Shown here in pieces: positions 1 to 11,203 of a DNA stretch of 64,000 nucleotides. This stretch comes from Streptomyces inhibens (GTDB taxonomy: Bacteria; Actinomycetota; Actinomycetes; Streptomycetales; Streptomycetaceae). The position numbers and the translations under genes are program-made. Below the pieces are notes generated by a model. That model searched no databases, was not told the DNA's origin, and worked only from the letters and a program-made list of their open reading frames with translations. Location of the stretch: contig NZ_QUAC01000074.1 of NCBI RefSeq assembly GCF_003389455.1, positions 1-64,000 of the forward strand, given 5' to 3'. The number at the start of each line of letters is the position of its first letter. Within the stretch, counting starts at the first letter, position 1.

Positions 1-24
1 ACCACCGCAAGGTACCCACAACAC

Positions 25-53
25 CCGCCCACCCCCCGAAGGGGGGTGGGCGG
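25..53 (-). terminator. GC-rich hairpin, copy 1 of a dispersed 43-bp element
   Basis: A perfect 13-bp inverted repeat (25-37 with 41-53) closes a 3-base loop that reads UUC in minus-strand RNA. It lies about 225 bases beyond the stop of the minus-strand thiolase gene and could end that transcript. No U-tract follows on the minus side, so terminator function is inferred from structure only. Positions 21-63 are identical to 20155-20197. Confidence 0.55.
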
Positions 54-56
54 CGG

Positions 57-130
57 GGAAAAAACAAAAACGGGGGTGGGCGGCGGGGCAGAACAAAACC
101 GCGGTTGGGCGGCGCGACAGAACAGCCGCC
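57..130. repeat. Degenerate G-rich/A-tailed units after hairpin copy 1
   Basis: After the hairpin the motif gggtgggcggcgggg recurs twice more in decaying form, each followed by an A-rich tail (aaaaaacaaaaac, cagaacaaaacc, cgacagaacagcc), with a period of about 28 bases. The same unit type follows hairpin copy 2 near 20.2 kb. No coding role is apparent. Confidence 0.6.
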
Positions 131-134
131 TCAA

Positions 135-190
135 CCACGGCAACCACCACACCCCACGGCAACCACCACACCCCACGGCAACCACCACAG
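135..190. repeat. 19-bp tandem repeat, about 3 copies
   Basis: The unit ccacggcaaccaccacacc begins at 135, 154 and 173, the last copy being slightly diverged. It is simple-sequence DNA between the thiolase gene and the hairpin at 25-53. Confidence 0.85.
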
Positions 191-231
191 CCACCCCGCC
201 CGCCCCGACTGCCACAACCACCCAAACCAAC

Positions 232-1627
<1,396 letters not shown>

Positions 1628-1687
1628 ACCTTCACCGCGACCCATACCTGATGAACCGTCAGAAGTTCGATGGACCAGGAGTCGCCG

Positions 1688-2920
1688 ATGCCATGCCCAG
1701 CGTTGCCCGAAGGGTTCGACTTCACCGACCCCGACGTCTACCAGACCCGCGTTCCGCTCCCCGAGTTCGCGCAGCTGCGGCAGACCGCGCCCGTGTGGTG
1801 GAACGCCCAGCCACACGGCATTGCCGGCTTCGACGACGACGGCTACTGGGTCGTCACCCGCCACCAGGACGTCAAGGAGGTGTCCACCAAACCGGACATC
1901 TTCTCCGCGAACCTCAACACCTCGATCATCCGCTTCAACGAGTCGATGACCCGCGACCAGATCGACGTACAGAAGCTGATCATGCTGAACATGGACCCGC
2001 CGGAGCACACCAGGGTCCGCCAGATAGTGCAGCGGGGATTCACCCCGCGCTCCATCCGCGCCCTGGAGGAGGCGCTGCGCCACCGGGCGGCGCGCATCGT
2101 CGCCGAGGCGCGGGAGAAGGGCTCCGGGGACTTCGTCACCGACATCGCCTGTGAGCTCCCCCTCCAGGCGATCGCCGAACTCATCGGCATCCCCCAGGAC
2201 GACCGGACCCGCATCTTCGACTGGTCGAACAAGATGGTCGCCTACGACGATCCCGAACTGGCCATCACCGAAGAGGTCGGCGCCAACGCGGCCATGGAGC
2301 TGATCTCGTACGCGATGAACCTCGCCGCGGCGCGCAAGGAGTGCCCGGCCAAGGACATCGTCAGCCAGCTGGTCGCAGCGGAGCACGAGGGGAATCTCGG
2401 CTCCGACGAATTCGGTTTCTTCGTGCTGCTGTTGGCGGTGGCCGGCAACGAGACGACGCGTAATGCCATCACGCACGGTATGCACGCCTTTCTCACCCAC
2501 CCCGACCAGTGGGAGCTCTACAAGCGCGAGCGCCCGGCGACGGCGGCCGAGGAGATCGTGCGGTGGGCCACACCGGTGGTCTCGTTCCAGCGCACCGCCA
2601 CCCAGGACACCGAACTGGGCGGCGCGAAGATCAAGAAGGGCCAGCGGGTGGGGATCTTCTACTCCTCCGCCAACAACGACCCGGACGTCTTCGACCGCCC
2701 CGAGCTGTTCGACATCACCCGCGACCCCAACCCCCACCTGGGCTTCGGCGGTGGCGGCCCCCACTTCTGCCTCGGCAAGTCCCTGGCGGTCCTGGAGATC
2801 AACCTGATCTTCCATGCCATCGCGGACGCCATGCCGGACGTCTCCCTGGCGGGTGACCCGCGCCGGCTCCGCTCGGCCTGGCTCAACGGCGTCAAGGAAC
2901 TGCGGGTCCACTACGGCTGA
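1688..2920 (+). CDS. Cytochrome P450, CYP125-like (steroid C26/27 hydroxylase family)
   Basis: This protein of about 410 residues carries the I-helix motif AGNETTRN, the K-helix ExxR (EEIVR) and the heme loop GFGGGGPHFCLGKSLA with the axial Cys. The I-helix context and N-terminal region (LPEGFDFTDPDVY) resemble CYP125 enzymes, which oxidise the terminal side-chain carbon of sterols. ATG at 1688 has AGGAG at 1677-1681 with good spacing, so it is preferred over the in-frame ATG at 1670 that would include that Shine-Dalgarno. It is divergent from a FadA5-like thiolase, which supports sterol side-chain degradation. No ferredoxin or reductase gene is adjacent. The exact substrate is inferred. Confidence 0.88.
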   Translation: MPCPALPEGFDFTDPDVYQTRVPLPEFAQLRQTAPVWWNAQPHGIAGFDDDGYWVVTRHQDVKEVSTKPDIFSANLNTSIIRFNESMTRDQIDVQKLIMLNMDPPEHTRVRQIVQRGFTPRSIRALEEALRHRAARIVAEAREKGSGDFVTDIACELPLQAIAELIGIPQDDRTRIFDWSNKMVAYDDPELAITEEVGANAAMELISYAMNLAAARKECPAKDIVSQLVAAEHEGNLGSDEFGFFVLLLAVAGNETTRNAITHGMHAFLTHPDQWELYKRERPATAAEEIVRWATPVVSFQRTATQDTELGGAKIKKGQRVGIFYSSANNDPDVFDRPELFDITRDPNPHLGFGGGGPHFCLGKSLAVLEINLIFHAIADAMPDVSLAGDPRRLRSAWLNGVKELRVHYG

Positions 2921-2962
2921 CCGGCGGTCGAGCCGCCGGGCGGCACGGCGGGCGGACACAAG

Positions 2963-2994
2963 GGCCCCGGTGGTCGGCAACGGCCACCGGGGCC
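2963..2994 (+). terminator. Hairpin terminator after the P450 gene
   Basis: An 11-bp perfect inverted repeat (GGCCCCGGTGG / CCACCGGGGCC) with a 10-base loop lies 42 bases past the P450 stop. There is no strong T-tract, which is common in high-GC actinomycetes. Confidence 0.7.
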
Positions 2995-3265
2995 GCGTTA
3001 TGTCCGAAAACGGTTCCTCGCTCAACCTTGCCAGCAGGCATTGGCAGACTTACATTCAACTCGCCAGTAACAATTGGCAGTTCGCCACGTTTGCGCACGG
3101 CTCAGCCGCGCGCGTGGACCAGAGCCGCACATCCCCCCATCTGCGCCGTGTGTATATGTACGCACGCGCCCCGGGCTCCCCACGCGCATCTTCAGCACCA
3201 TGCACCCGCCCTCCCCCACATGTTTCGACAGTGCGCTCCACCGCTCTTCGAAGGGGACTCACACC

Positions 3266-3886
3266 ATGAAGGACGCACACGGCAGACCTGTCACGGGACG
3301 CATCAGCTGGCGTAAGTTCGCCGTGCTGTCCGTCCCGGCCCTCGCCGGCACCGCGGCCCTGGGCATCGCCCTGGCCAACGGGGCGCTGGCGGCCTCATTC
3401 GCCGTCTCGGGACAGCAGTTCAAGGTGTCCGCGGACAGCCTCACGGGCGATGGATTCGCCCAGTACGGCAGCGTCGACACCAACGCCAGGGGCGACTTCC
3501 TGCCGGTCGCCGTCACCGCCATCAAGACCGCCCAACTGCACCATCTGTGCCAGTCGGTCGTCACCCACCTGCCGGTCATCGGCGATATCTCGCTCAACCT
3601 CAGCGCCGGTACGGGCGGCAGGCCCGTCGAGGCGAGCAATCTCTTCGTGGACGCCACCCAGCTCTCCGGCAATGCGTCCTTCAACAACATCGAGATCGGC
3701 CGGGACGCCTCCACCCTCGACAAGGGACCGGCCAGCGCCCAGGGCATGCAGGACCTCTTCGCCCAACAGGCCGACGACGTCAGCATCAGCAAGCTGCGGC
3801 AGACCGCCTGGGCCACCAACGCGGGGACGTTCAAGCTCACCGGTCTGAGCATGAAGATCTCCAAGGGCAAGAAGGAATGCTTCTGA
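3266..3886 (+). CDS. DUF6230 family membrane-anchored/exported protein
   Basis: A 206-residue protein with an N-terminal hydrophobic segment (FAVLSVPALAGTAALGIALANG) preceded by basic residues, consistent with a signal anchor or export signal, then a beta-rich domain without known catalytic residues. AAGGGGA at 3251-3257 supports ATG 3266. The family is widespread in Streptomyces and is almost always followed by a DUF6114 membrane protein, as here, where the genes overlap by 10 bases. Function is unknown. Upstream, 2995-3265 holds short repeated words (ttggcag) but no clear operator. Confidence 0.85.
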   Translation: MKDAHGRPVTGRISWRKFAVLSVPALAGTAALGIALANGALAASFAVSGQQFKVSADSLTGDGFAQYGSVDTNARGDFLPVAVTAIKTAQLHHLCQSVVTHLPVIGDISLNLSAGTGGRPVEASNLFVDATQLSGNASFNNIEIGRDASTLDKGPASAQGMQDLFAQQADDVSISKLRQTAWATNAGTFKLTGLSMKISKGKKECF

Positions 3887-4224
3887 CCTGGCGGCGCTGG
3901 CGGACGGGGCGGCCCTTCTGGGGCGGTCTGGCGGCCGTCGTCGCCGGCGCCGAGATCTGCGCCATCCCACTGGCGCCGCTGAAAATCATGCTGCAACAGG
4001 GCATCGCCGGTATCCCGTCGGTACTGATGGGGCTGGTGATGATCGTGATGGGTCTCGCGGCGTGGTTCGCACCCCACTACCGGGGCCTCGCGGGTGTCCT
4101 GACCGTCCTGTGTGCGGCCGCCGCGCTGGTGATGTCCAACCTCGGCGGCTTTCTGATCGGCACGGTCATCGGGATCCTCGGCGGCTCGATGATCTTTGCC
4201 TGGCAGCCGGTCACCGAACCCTAG
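3877..4224 (+). CDS. DUF6114 family integral membrane protein
   Basis: This 115-residue protein has about four hydrophobic segments covering most of its length (for example WGGLAAVVAGAEICAIPLAP and VLTVLCAAAALVMSNLGGFL). Its ATG lies inside the end of the DUF6230 gene, with AAGGA just upstream, implying translational coupling. DUF6230 and DUF6114 proteins probably form a membrane complex. That is inferred from gene coupling; no activity is known. Confidence 0.85.
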   Translation: MLLTWRRWRTGRPFWGGLAAVVAGAEICAIPLAPLKIMLQQGIAGIPSVLMGLVMIVMGLAAWFAPHYRGLAGVLTVLCAAAALVMSNLGGFLIGTVIGILGGSMIFAWQPVTEP

Positions 4225-5115
<891 letters not shown>

Positions 5116-5237
5116 GCGAAGGATGAGCGAAGGACGAACAAGGATGAGCGGAGGTCGAACGGCGACTGAGCGCCGGTGAGCGACGGGTGACGGTCGTTCG
5201 GCGAGCGGGCGTCACTCCCTCGGCAGGGAAATTCCCC

Positions 5238-5573
5238 TCAGTGTGCGGTCAGGACGATCGCCGCCACGGTCACCAGTGCCGCCACCGCTACCGTGCCGCT
5301 CAGGAACGCGGTGATCAGCCGGCGGCGAAGGGCCCGGTAGACGCTCTCGTACTCGGTCCGCAGAGTGGCGCTGCGGACCGCGATGCGCTCCAGATAGGCG
5401 CGCGAGGCGTCGCACTGGTCCTGGCAGTAGCGCAGTTCCACCTCCCGCCGCTGGGTGTCGGTGAGCCAGGGCAGACCGGCGCAGAAGGCGTTGGCGCGGG
5501 TGCGGGCCCGGTCCTTCTCCGCCTCCCAGAGGAGATATCCCTCGATCTCGTTGATGGCCTGGTCCATCGACAT
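5238..5573 (-). CDS. Small single-TM protein downstream of ctaD
   Basis: An approximately 111-residue protein with a charged helical N-terminal region (residues 1-85, possibly coiled-coil) and one C-terminal membrane segment (ITAFLSGTVAVAALVTVAAIVL). AGAGGGG lies 7-8 bases before ATG 5573. An earlier ATG at 5627 also has GGAGGA but too close. It lies 80 bases downstream of ctaD on the same strand, so it is probably cotranscribed. A role as assembly factor or accessory subunit of the oxidase is a guess from position only. Confidence 0.7.
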   Translation of the reverse strand: MSMDQAINEIEGYLLWEAEKDRARTRANAFCAGLPWLTDTQRREVELRYCQDQCDASRAYLERIAVRSATLRTEYESVYRALRRRLITAFLSGTVAVAALVTVAAIVLTAH

Positions 5574-5653
5574 CCCTGCGCCCCTCTGCATTCCGCTGTC
5601 GGCCCCTGTTACCTCGCCGCTGCGCATTCCTCCACCCCTTCGCGTTCCCTCGC

Positions 5654-7300
5654 TCACGTACGTGCCCCGATTTCGTGGGTACGGGCGTCCTCGGCGTCCG
5701 TCGTGGCTGCGATCTCTCGTGCGATCTCCGGGTGGTGCAGGTCGAACGCCGGGGATTCGGAGCGAATACGCGGCAGGGTGAGGAAGTTGTGCCGCGGCGG
5801 CGGGCAGGACGTCGCCCACTCCAGCGAACGGCCGTAGCCCCAGGGGTCGTCGACCTCGACCTTCTCGCCGTACTTCGCCGTCTTCCACACGTTGTAGAGG
5901 AACGGCAGTATCGAGAGGCCGAGGAGGAAGGAGAAGATGCTGGAGACGGTGTTCAGGGTGGTGAAGCCGTCGGCGGCCAGATAGTCGGGGATACGACGCA
6001 GCATGCCTTGCGCACCGAGCCAGTGCTGGACGAGGAAGGTGCCGTGGAAGCCGATGAACAGCGTCCAGAAGGTAATCTTTCCGAGCCGCTCGTCCAGCAT
6101 CTTGCCGGTGAACTTCGGCCACCAGAAATGGAAACCGGAGAACATCGCGAAGACGACCGTGCCGAAGACGACGTAGTGGAAGTGCGCCACCACGAAGTAC
6201 GAGTCGGAGATATGGAAGTCCATCGGCGGCGAGGCCAGGATGACACCGGTCAGACCACCGAAGATGAAGGTGAGCAGGAAGCCGATCGCCCACAGCATCG
6301 GCGTCTCGAAGGACAGTGAGCCCTTCCACATCGTGCCGATCCAGTTGAAGAACTTCACACCGGTCGGCACCGCGATCAGGAACGTCATGAAGGAGAAGAA
6401 CGGCAACAGCACGCCGCCCGTCACATACATGTGGTGCGCCCACACCGTGACCGAGAGACCGGCAATTGAAATCGTCGCCGCAATGAGGCCGATGTAACCG
6501 AACATCGGCTTCCGGGAGAAGACCGGAATGACCTCGGAAATGATGCCGAAGAACGGCAGGGCGATGATGTACACCTCGGGATGGCCGAAGAACCAGAAGA
6601 GGTGCTGCCAGAGCAACGCACCGCCATTGGCCGCGTCAAATACATGCGCACCGAATTTACGGTCCGCCTCCAGCGCGAACAGCGCCGCCGCCAGCACCGG
6701 GAAGGCCAGCAGAACCAGCACACCGGTCAGCAGTACATTCCAGGTGAAGATCGGCATCCGGAACATCGTCATGCCAGGCGCACGCATACAGATGATCGTG
6801 GTGATGAAGTTGACCGAACCGAGGATCGTGCCGAAACCGGAGAAGGCCAGACCCATGATCCACATATCGGCACCGATACCGGGGGAATGTGTGGCATCGG
6901 AGAGCGGTGCATACGCGAACCAGCCGAAGTCCGCGGCCCCTTGAGGCGTCAGAAAACCACCCACCGCGATCAGTGAGCCGAAGAGATAGAGCCAGTACGC
7001 GAGCATGTTCAGCCGGGGAAAGGCGACATCGGGCGCGCCGATCTGCAGCGGCATGATCCAGTTCGCGAATCCGGCGAACAGCGGCGTCGCGAACATCAGC
7101 AGCATGATCGTGCCATGCATCGTGAACGCCTGGTTGAACTGCTCGTTCGACAGGATCTGGTGGCCGGGGCGGGCCAGTTCGGCGCGCATCACCAAGGCCA
7201 TCAGCCCGCCGACGCAGAAGAAGGCGAACGCGGTGACGAGGTAGAGCGTGCCGATGGTCTTGTGGTCGGTGGTCGTCAACCACTTCACGGGAAGCTTCAT
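5654..7300 (-). CDS. ctaD: Cytochrome c oxidase subunit I (aa3-type), orphan copy
   Basis: A 548-residue, roughly 12-TM heme-copper oxidase subunit I. Visible ligands are HPEVY with the CuB His and its partner Tyr, VWAHHMY with two further CuB His, and VAHFHYV with the heme a/a3 His. The protein reduces O2 at the binuclear centre and pumps protons. The start at [14 protein letters not shown] matches the family. No ctaC, ctaE or ctaF gene is nearby, unlike the main respiratory operon of actinomycetes, so this is probably a second copy that borrows other subunits. An ECF-type sigma gene is divergent from it, 127 bases away. Confidence 0.93.
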   Translation of the reverse strand: MKLPVKWLTTTDHKTIGTLYLVTAFAFFCVGGLMALVMRAELARPGHQILSNEQFNQAFTMHGTIMLLMFATPLFAGFANWIMPLQIGAPDVAFPRLNMLAYWLYLFGSLIAVGGFLTPQGAADFGWFAYAPLSDATHSPGIGADMWIMGLAFSGFGTILGSVNFITTIICMRAPGMTMFRMPIFTWNVLLTGVLVLLAFPVLAAALFALEADRKFGAHVFDAANGGALLWQHLFWFFGHPEVYIIALPFFGIISEVIPVFSRKPMFGYIGLIAATISIAGLSVTVWAHHMYVTGGVLLPFFSFMTFLIAVPTGVKFFNWIGTMWKGSLSFETPMLWAIGFLLTFIFGGLTGVILASPPMDFHISDSYFVVAHFHYVVFGTVVFAMFSGFHFWWPKFTGKMLDERLGKITFWTLFIGFHGTFLVQHWLGAQGMLRRIPDYLAADGFTTLNTVSSIFSFLLGLSILPFLYNVWKTAKYGEKVEVDDPWGYGRSLEWATSCPPPRHNFLTLPRIRSESPAFDLHHPEIAREIAATTDAEDARTHEIGART

Positions 7301-7427
7301 GCCCCGTAGGTGTCCGGGGCCGTCGTGAACGTCACCGCTCACGGGCGCCGAGGGCCTTCGCGACCGGGTGTGAAGTCTCACCCGGTGGAGGTGTGAAGAT
7401 CGGGGCCATGCCGGACACCAAGGGTTC

Positions 7428-7967
7428 ATGAGCACGGACGACGCCTTCGCCGAGGCCTATCGCGCGCACTACTGGGCGGTCAGCCGCTTTGTGGCGCGAC
7501 GGCTGGACGGCCAGGCACACGAGGTCGAGGAAGTGGTGTCGGAGGTCTTCTCCATAGCCTGGAGACGCCGCGCCGAACTCCCCGACGCTCCGCTGCCCTG
7601 GCTGTACGCGGTGGCCCGGAACTGTCTGGCCAATACGGTGCGGGGACTCGGCCGCTACCGGCGGCTGCTGCACCGGCTCGGCAACCACGAGGCGGCGCAC
7701 CAGCAGCAGACCGTGGACAGTCCGGACGCGGAGCGGCCCGGCTCCTGGGTGCACGAGGTGCTGGCCCGCCTCTCCCCCGCCGACCAGGAGGTGCTGCGGC
7801 TGACGTCCTGGGAGGAACTGACCATCGAGGAGCTGGCGGTGACCCTCGGGTGTGGTCAGAGCGCCGCGGCCATGCGGCTGCACCGGGCACGCCGCCGCCT
7901 ACGCGCGGAGATCGACCGTACGCGGATGACCGTGTCCGTACGAGCAGGAGGCGACGGCAATGTCTGA
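7428..7967 (+). CDS. ECF-type RNA polymerase sigma factor
   Basis: A 179-residue protein with sigma region 2 ([15 protein letters not shown], residues 33-47) and region 4 ([20 protein letters not shown] and the following helix-turn-helix, residues 114-160). AAGGG precedes ATG 7428. It redirects RNA polymerase to a small regulon, which here could include the divergent ctaD. The next gene overlaps it by 8 bases and encodes a membrane-anchored protein of the CU044_5270 family, the usual partner of such sigma genes. Confidence 0.9.
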   Translation: MSTDDAFAEAYRAHYWAVSRFVARRLDGQAHEVEEVVSEVFSIAWRRRAELPDAPLPWLYAVARNCLANTVRGLGRYRRLLHRLGNHEAAHQQQTVDSPDAERPGSWVHEVLARLSPADQEVLRLTSWEELTIEELAVTLGCGQSAAAMRLHRARRRLRAEIDRTRMTVSVRAGGDGNV

Positions 7968-8976
7968 CGAACTGGATCTGCTGCGCGCGGCCAATCCGGT
8001 ACCGGCCGGCGAAGGACCCTGGCAGGACCGCCCGCTGGACGCCCGTGCCGAACGCGGCCTCCATCGCCTGCTGCACAGCAAGCGCACACGGCGGGCCGGA
8101 CGGCGGCTCGTGCTGCGTGCCGAGGCCGCGGTGCTCGCCCTCGTCGCCGCGCTCGCCTTCACCTTCTCCGGTGGCGGCAGCAGCCCGGCCGCCGCCGCGC
8201 CCGTGGCGCTCGTCCTGCACTCCGACGCCCGCTCCGTATCGCTGGCCGCGCTCGCCCGCAGGGCGGAGGCCAGGGCACGGGCGGCCGGCGCCTCGGACGG
8301 GCCGCACCGTGGCAGCCATCTGCAGAGCTGGTACCTGAGCATGGAGAGCGGCCCGGACGCCGCGCCGCCCGTCACCGTGCCCGAGGAGCGCATCACCCAC
8401 TGGAACGCCGACGGCAGCGGCTCGGAACTCGTCGTGGCCACCGACCCGCGGCACCCCGGCCGCCCGGTGATCCACGACAACGACGGCCGCTGGCAGACCG
8501 TCAGCGACGGCAAGGTTCTGCACCGCAAGACCTATCCGGCGGGCTCGGAGGCGCAGCACAGCGGTCTGGCCTCCCGTACGAAGCCGGCGACGGACCCCGC
8601 GGCGCTGCGCGAACAGCTGGGGTGGCTCTACGGCGGGGCGGACGGCACCAGCACGACGCCCCAACTGCTGATGGCGCTCTCCTCGTTCCGCCAGGAATGG
8701 ACGCCGGGGCCGAAGGAGACGGCCGCCATCGTACGGATGCTGGCCGATGCGGACGGGCTGCGACAGGAGGGCACGGTGACCGACCGGCTGGGCCGGCGCG
8801 GTCAGGCGTATGTCTACGACGGCCCCGACGGCGCCTCCAACGCCACCCGGCAGATGGTGATCCTCGATCCCCGTACCGGCCAACTCCTGGGCCTGGAGGT
8901 CACCTTCACCAAGGACCTCCCCGACTTCAAGATCAAGGCGGGGGAGGTGATGTCGTACGAGGCGTGGATGCCGTGA
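7960..8976 (+). CDS. CU044_5270 family protein, sigma-factor partner
   Basis: A 338-residue protein with a basic cytosolic N-terminus (to about residue 50), one membrane segment (LRAEAAVLALVAALAFTFSG) and a large exterior domain. The topology and 8-base overlap with the sigma gene fit a sigma-associated membrane regulator or sensor. No ZAS-type HxxxCxxC anti-sigma motif is visible, so anti-sigma activity is not established. Confidence 0.82.
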   Translation: MSDELDLLRAANPVPAGEGPWQDRPLDARAERGLHRLLHSKRTRRAGRRLVLRAEAAVLALVAALAFTFSGGGSSPAAAAPVALVLHSDARSVSLAALARRAEARARAAGASDGPHRGSHLQSWYLSMESGPDAAPPVTVPEERITHWNADGSGSELVVATDPRHPGRPVIHDNDGRWQTVSDGKVLHRKTYPAGSEAQHSGLASRTKPATDPAALREQLGWLYGGADGTSTTPQLLMALSSFRQEWTPGPKETAAIVRMLADADGLRQEGTVTDRLGRRGQAYVYDGPDGASNATRQMVILDPRTGQLLGLEVTFTKDLPDFKIKAGEVMSYEAWMP

Positions 8977-9478
8977 GGAGGACGGCGGGAGGCGGGGCCG
9001 GCGCCCGAGTGGCGGGGTGGCCGTTCATGGCCGATCCTTGAGAGAACGCGACGATCCATACCGGCGCGGCGGGGCAGTGTGCCGCCGCGCCGTTTTCGTG
9101 CGGCGGCGCAGCGCATTGCCCCGCCGCACCATTTCTTGCGTTCGCGATGACCCTTTGTGCGCGCGGTGATGACGTTGGGTGCGCACGGATGGCGCCGATT
9201 GTTGCGTGGTGCGCGTCACAACGCGGCAATGGTTGCAGCCGATCGCCGCGAGATGGATCACAGACCTGAGTCCCGAGCAAAGCTTTGCGAAGGGGAGTTT
9301 CCCCTGCAAGGAGCGGGTATACGGGCGACTGCGCGGTCATTCGCGCACTGTCCGTGATGATCCGGTCTGCCCCTATGGTCGACCTTTGCCCCGTCACTCC
9401 ATGGCGCGGGCTCCGTCCCGTCACTCGATGGCGGGCGATGTCATGTAGTCGTCCAAGAAAGCGCAGGCGAGCGAACAC
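8977..9478 (+). other. Long intergenic leader before the MHS transporter
   Basis: These 500 bases hold no convincing gene. They contain a hairpin at 9285-9309 (TTGC, AGGGGA, loop GTT, TCCCCT, GCAA, with a 2-base bulge) and a direct repeat of cccgtcactcNatggcg at 9390-9406 and 9417-9433. Both could be leader or operator elements for the downstream gene. No named riboswitch class was recognised. Confidence 0.5.
9390..9433 (+). repeat. Direct repeat upstream of the MHS transporter
   Basis: Two 17-base copies matching at 16 positions, 27 bases apart, end 45 bases before the transporter start. The spacing is about 2.5 helical turns. They may be regulator half-sites. Confidence 0.5.
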
Positions 9479-10993
9479 GTGCCGACGCAGTCCCCCGTCG
9501 CACCCGGGCCCCGTACCCCTGTCGGCAGTCCTGCCGACGCCGCATCCGATCCGCAGCAGTACCGGAAGGCGGATCCGGAGCGGCAGACCTCGGGCGAGGT
9601 GACCGTCGTCGACCCCGCGATGGTCAAGCGCGCGGTGTCGGCGGCCGCGCTCGGCAATGCGATGGAGTGGTTCGACTTCGGCGTCTACAGCTACATCGCG
9701 GTCACCCTCGGGCATGTCTTCTTCCCGTCCGGGAATCCGACCGCGCAGTTGCTGTCGACGTTCGGAGCATTTGCCGCGGCATTCCTGGTGCGCCCCATCG
9801 GCGGCATGGTCTTCGGACCGCTCGGTGACCGGATCGGCCGGCAGAAGGTCCTCGCGATCACCATGATCATGATGGCCGCGGGCACCTTCGCCATCGGCCT
9901 GATCCCGTCCTACGCCTCGATCGGCGTCGGGGCGCCCATCCTGCTGCTCGCCGCCCGCCTGGTACAGGGCTTCTCCACCGGTGGCGAATACGGCGGTGCC
10001 TCCACCTTCATCGCCGAGTACGCGCCCGACAAGAAGCGCGGATTCCTCGGCAGCTGGCTGGAGTTCGGCACGCTCGCCGGTTACGTCGGCGGCGCCGGCC
10101 TGGTCACGTTGATGACCGCGCTGCTGTCCACCGACGACCTGAACTCCTGGGGCTGGCGCATTCCGTTCCTGATCGCCGGACCGATGGGCATCATCGGCCT
10201 CTATCTGCGGATGCGGCTCGAAGAGACCCCGGCCTTCGCCCAGTTGGAGAAGGAGGCACGGACGAAGGAGAAGGCGCGCCGGGAGGCCGAGAAGCGGATC
10301 GGCATCCGCGAGATGATCTTCGGTCAGTGGCGGGCGATGCTGCTGTGCATCGGGCTGGTCCTGGTCTTCAACGTCACGGACTACATGCTGCTTTCGTACA
10401 TGCCGAGCTATCTGACCTCGGAGCTGAAGTACGACGAGACGCACGGGCTGCTGGTCGTGCTCGCGGTGATGGTCCTGATGATGTGCGTCCAGCCGTTCGC
10501 CGGCCGGCTCAGCGACCGCTTCGGCCGCCGCCCGATCATCGCGGCGGGCTGCATCGGCTTCCTGGTGCTGTCGGTGCCCGCACTGCTGCTGATCCGGCAG
10601 GGGTCGCTGCTCGCCATCGCGCTGGGCATGGCCGCGCTCGGACTGCTGCTGGTCGCCTTCACCTCGACGATGCCGGCCACGCTGCCCGCGCTGTTCCCGA
10701 CCAAGGTGCGCTACGGCTCCCTGTCGATCGGCTTCAACATCTCCGTGTCGCTCTTCGGCGGTACGACTCCGCTGGTGGTCACCGCCCTCATCGGCGCGAC
10801 CGGCAACAAGATGATGCCCGCCTACTACATGATGGCGGCGGCCGTGATCGGCGGCATCGCCGTACTGCTGATGTCCGAGACCGCCCGCAAGCCGCTGCCG
10901 GGCTCCCCGCCGGCCGTCGAGACCGAGGCGGAGGCGCAGCAGGTCCTGCGTGCGGCGGGTCGCCCGGCCGCGGCCGGGTCGGCGGCGGCCTGA
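9479..10993 (+). CDS. MFS transporter of the metabolite:H+ symporter (MHS/ProP-like) family
   Basis: A 504-residue protein with 12 predicted membrane segments and two copies of the MFS loop motif (GDRIGRQKVL after TM2, GRLSDRFGRRPII after TM8). The N-terminus (GNAMEWFDFGVYSYIA) and STGGEYGGA are hallmarks of the MHS group, which includes ProP and citrate or alpha-ketoglutarate symporters. ProP-like osmolyte uptake is a reasonable guess but the substrate is not determined by sequence. The GTG start at 9479 gives a 45-residue hydrophilic N-terminal tail. A hairpin terminator follows. Confidence 0.88.
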   Translation: MPTQSPVAPGPRTPVGSPADAASDPQQYRKADPERQTSGEVTVVDPAMVKRAVSAAALGNAMEWFDFGVYSYIAVTLGHVFFPSGNPTAQLLSTFGAFAAAFLVRPIGGMVFGPLGDRIGRQKVLAITMIMMAAGTFAIGLIPSYASIGVGAPILLLAARLVQGFSTGGEYGGASTFIAEYAPDKKRGFLGSWLEFGTLAGYVGGAGLVTLMTALLSTDDLNSWGWRIPFLIAGPMGIIGLYLRMRLEETPAFAQLEKEARTKEKARREAEKRIGIREMIFGQWRAMLLCIGLVLVFNVTDYMLLSYMPSYLTSELKYDETHGLLVVLAVMVLMMCVQPFAGRLSDRFGRRPIIAAGCIGFLVLSVPALLLIRQGSLLAIALGMAALGLLLVAFTSTMPATLPALFPTKVRYGSLSIGFNISVSLFGGTTPLVVTALIGATGNKMMPAYYMMAAAVIGGIAVLLMSETARKPLPGSPPAVETEAEAQQVLRAAGRPAAAGSAAA

Positions 10994-11052
10994 CGACCAG
11001 CGCCGCTACCTGGGCTCGTACTGAGAAGTACTGAGGAGCCGAGAAGCACGAA

Positions 11053-11082
11053 GGGCCCGGCCGGACGCCTCCGGCCGGGTCC
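11053..11082 (+). terminator. Hairpin terminator after the MHS transporter
   Basis: A 13-bp stem with one G-T pair (11053-11065 with 11070-11082) closes a 4-base loop, 60 bases past the transporter stop. Confidence 0.75.
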
Positions 11083-11203
11083 TCGGCGTTCCTCCGGAAG
11101 GCCGGCCGGTGGGGAGCGGCGTCCCGGGAACCGGCCATCCCGTCGTCGCCGTCTGTGTCGCTGCCGATCACGTTGACCGGCGAGCAGTGAACGGGGGACG
11201 ACG

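Noticed and set aside
135..190. Possible CRISPR-like direct repeats
   Set aside because: The repeats are contiguous without spacers and there are no cas genes.
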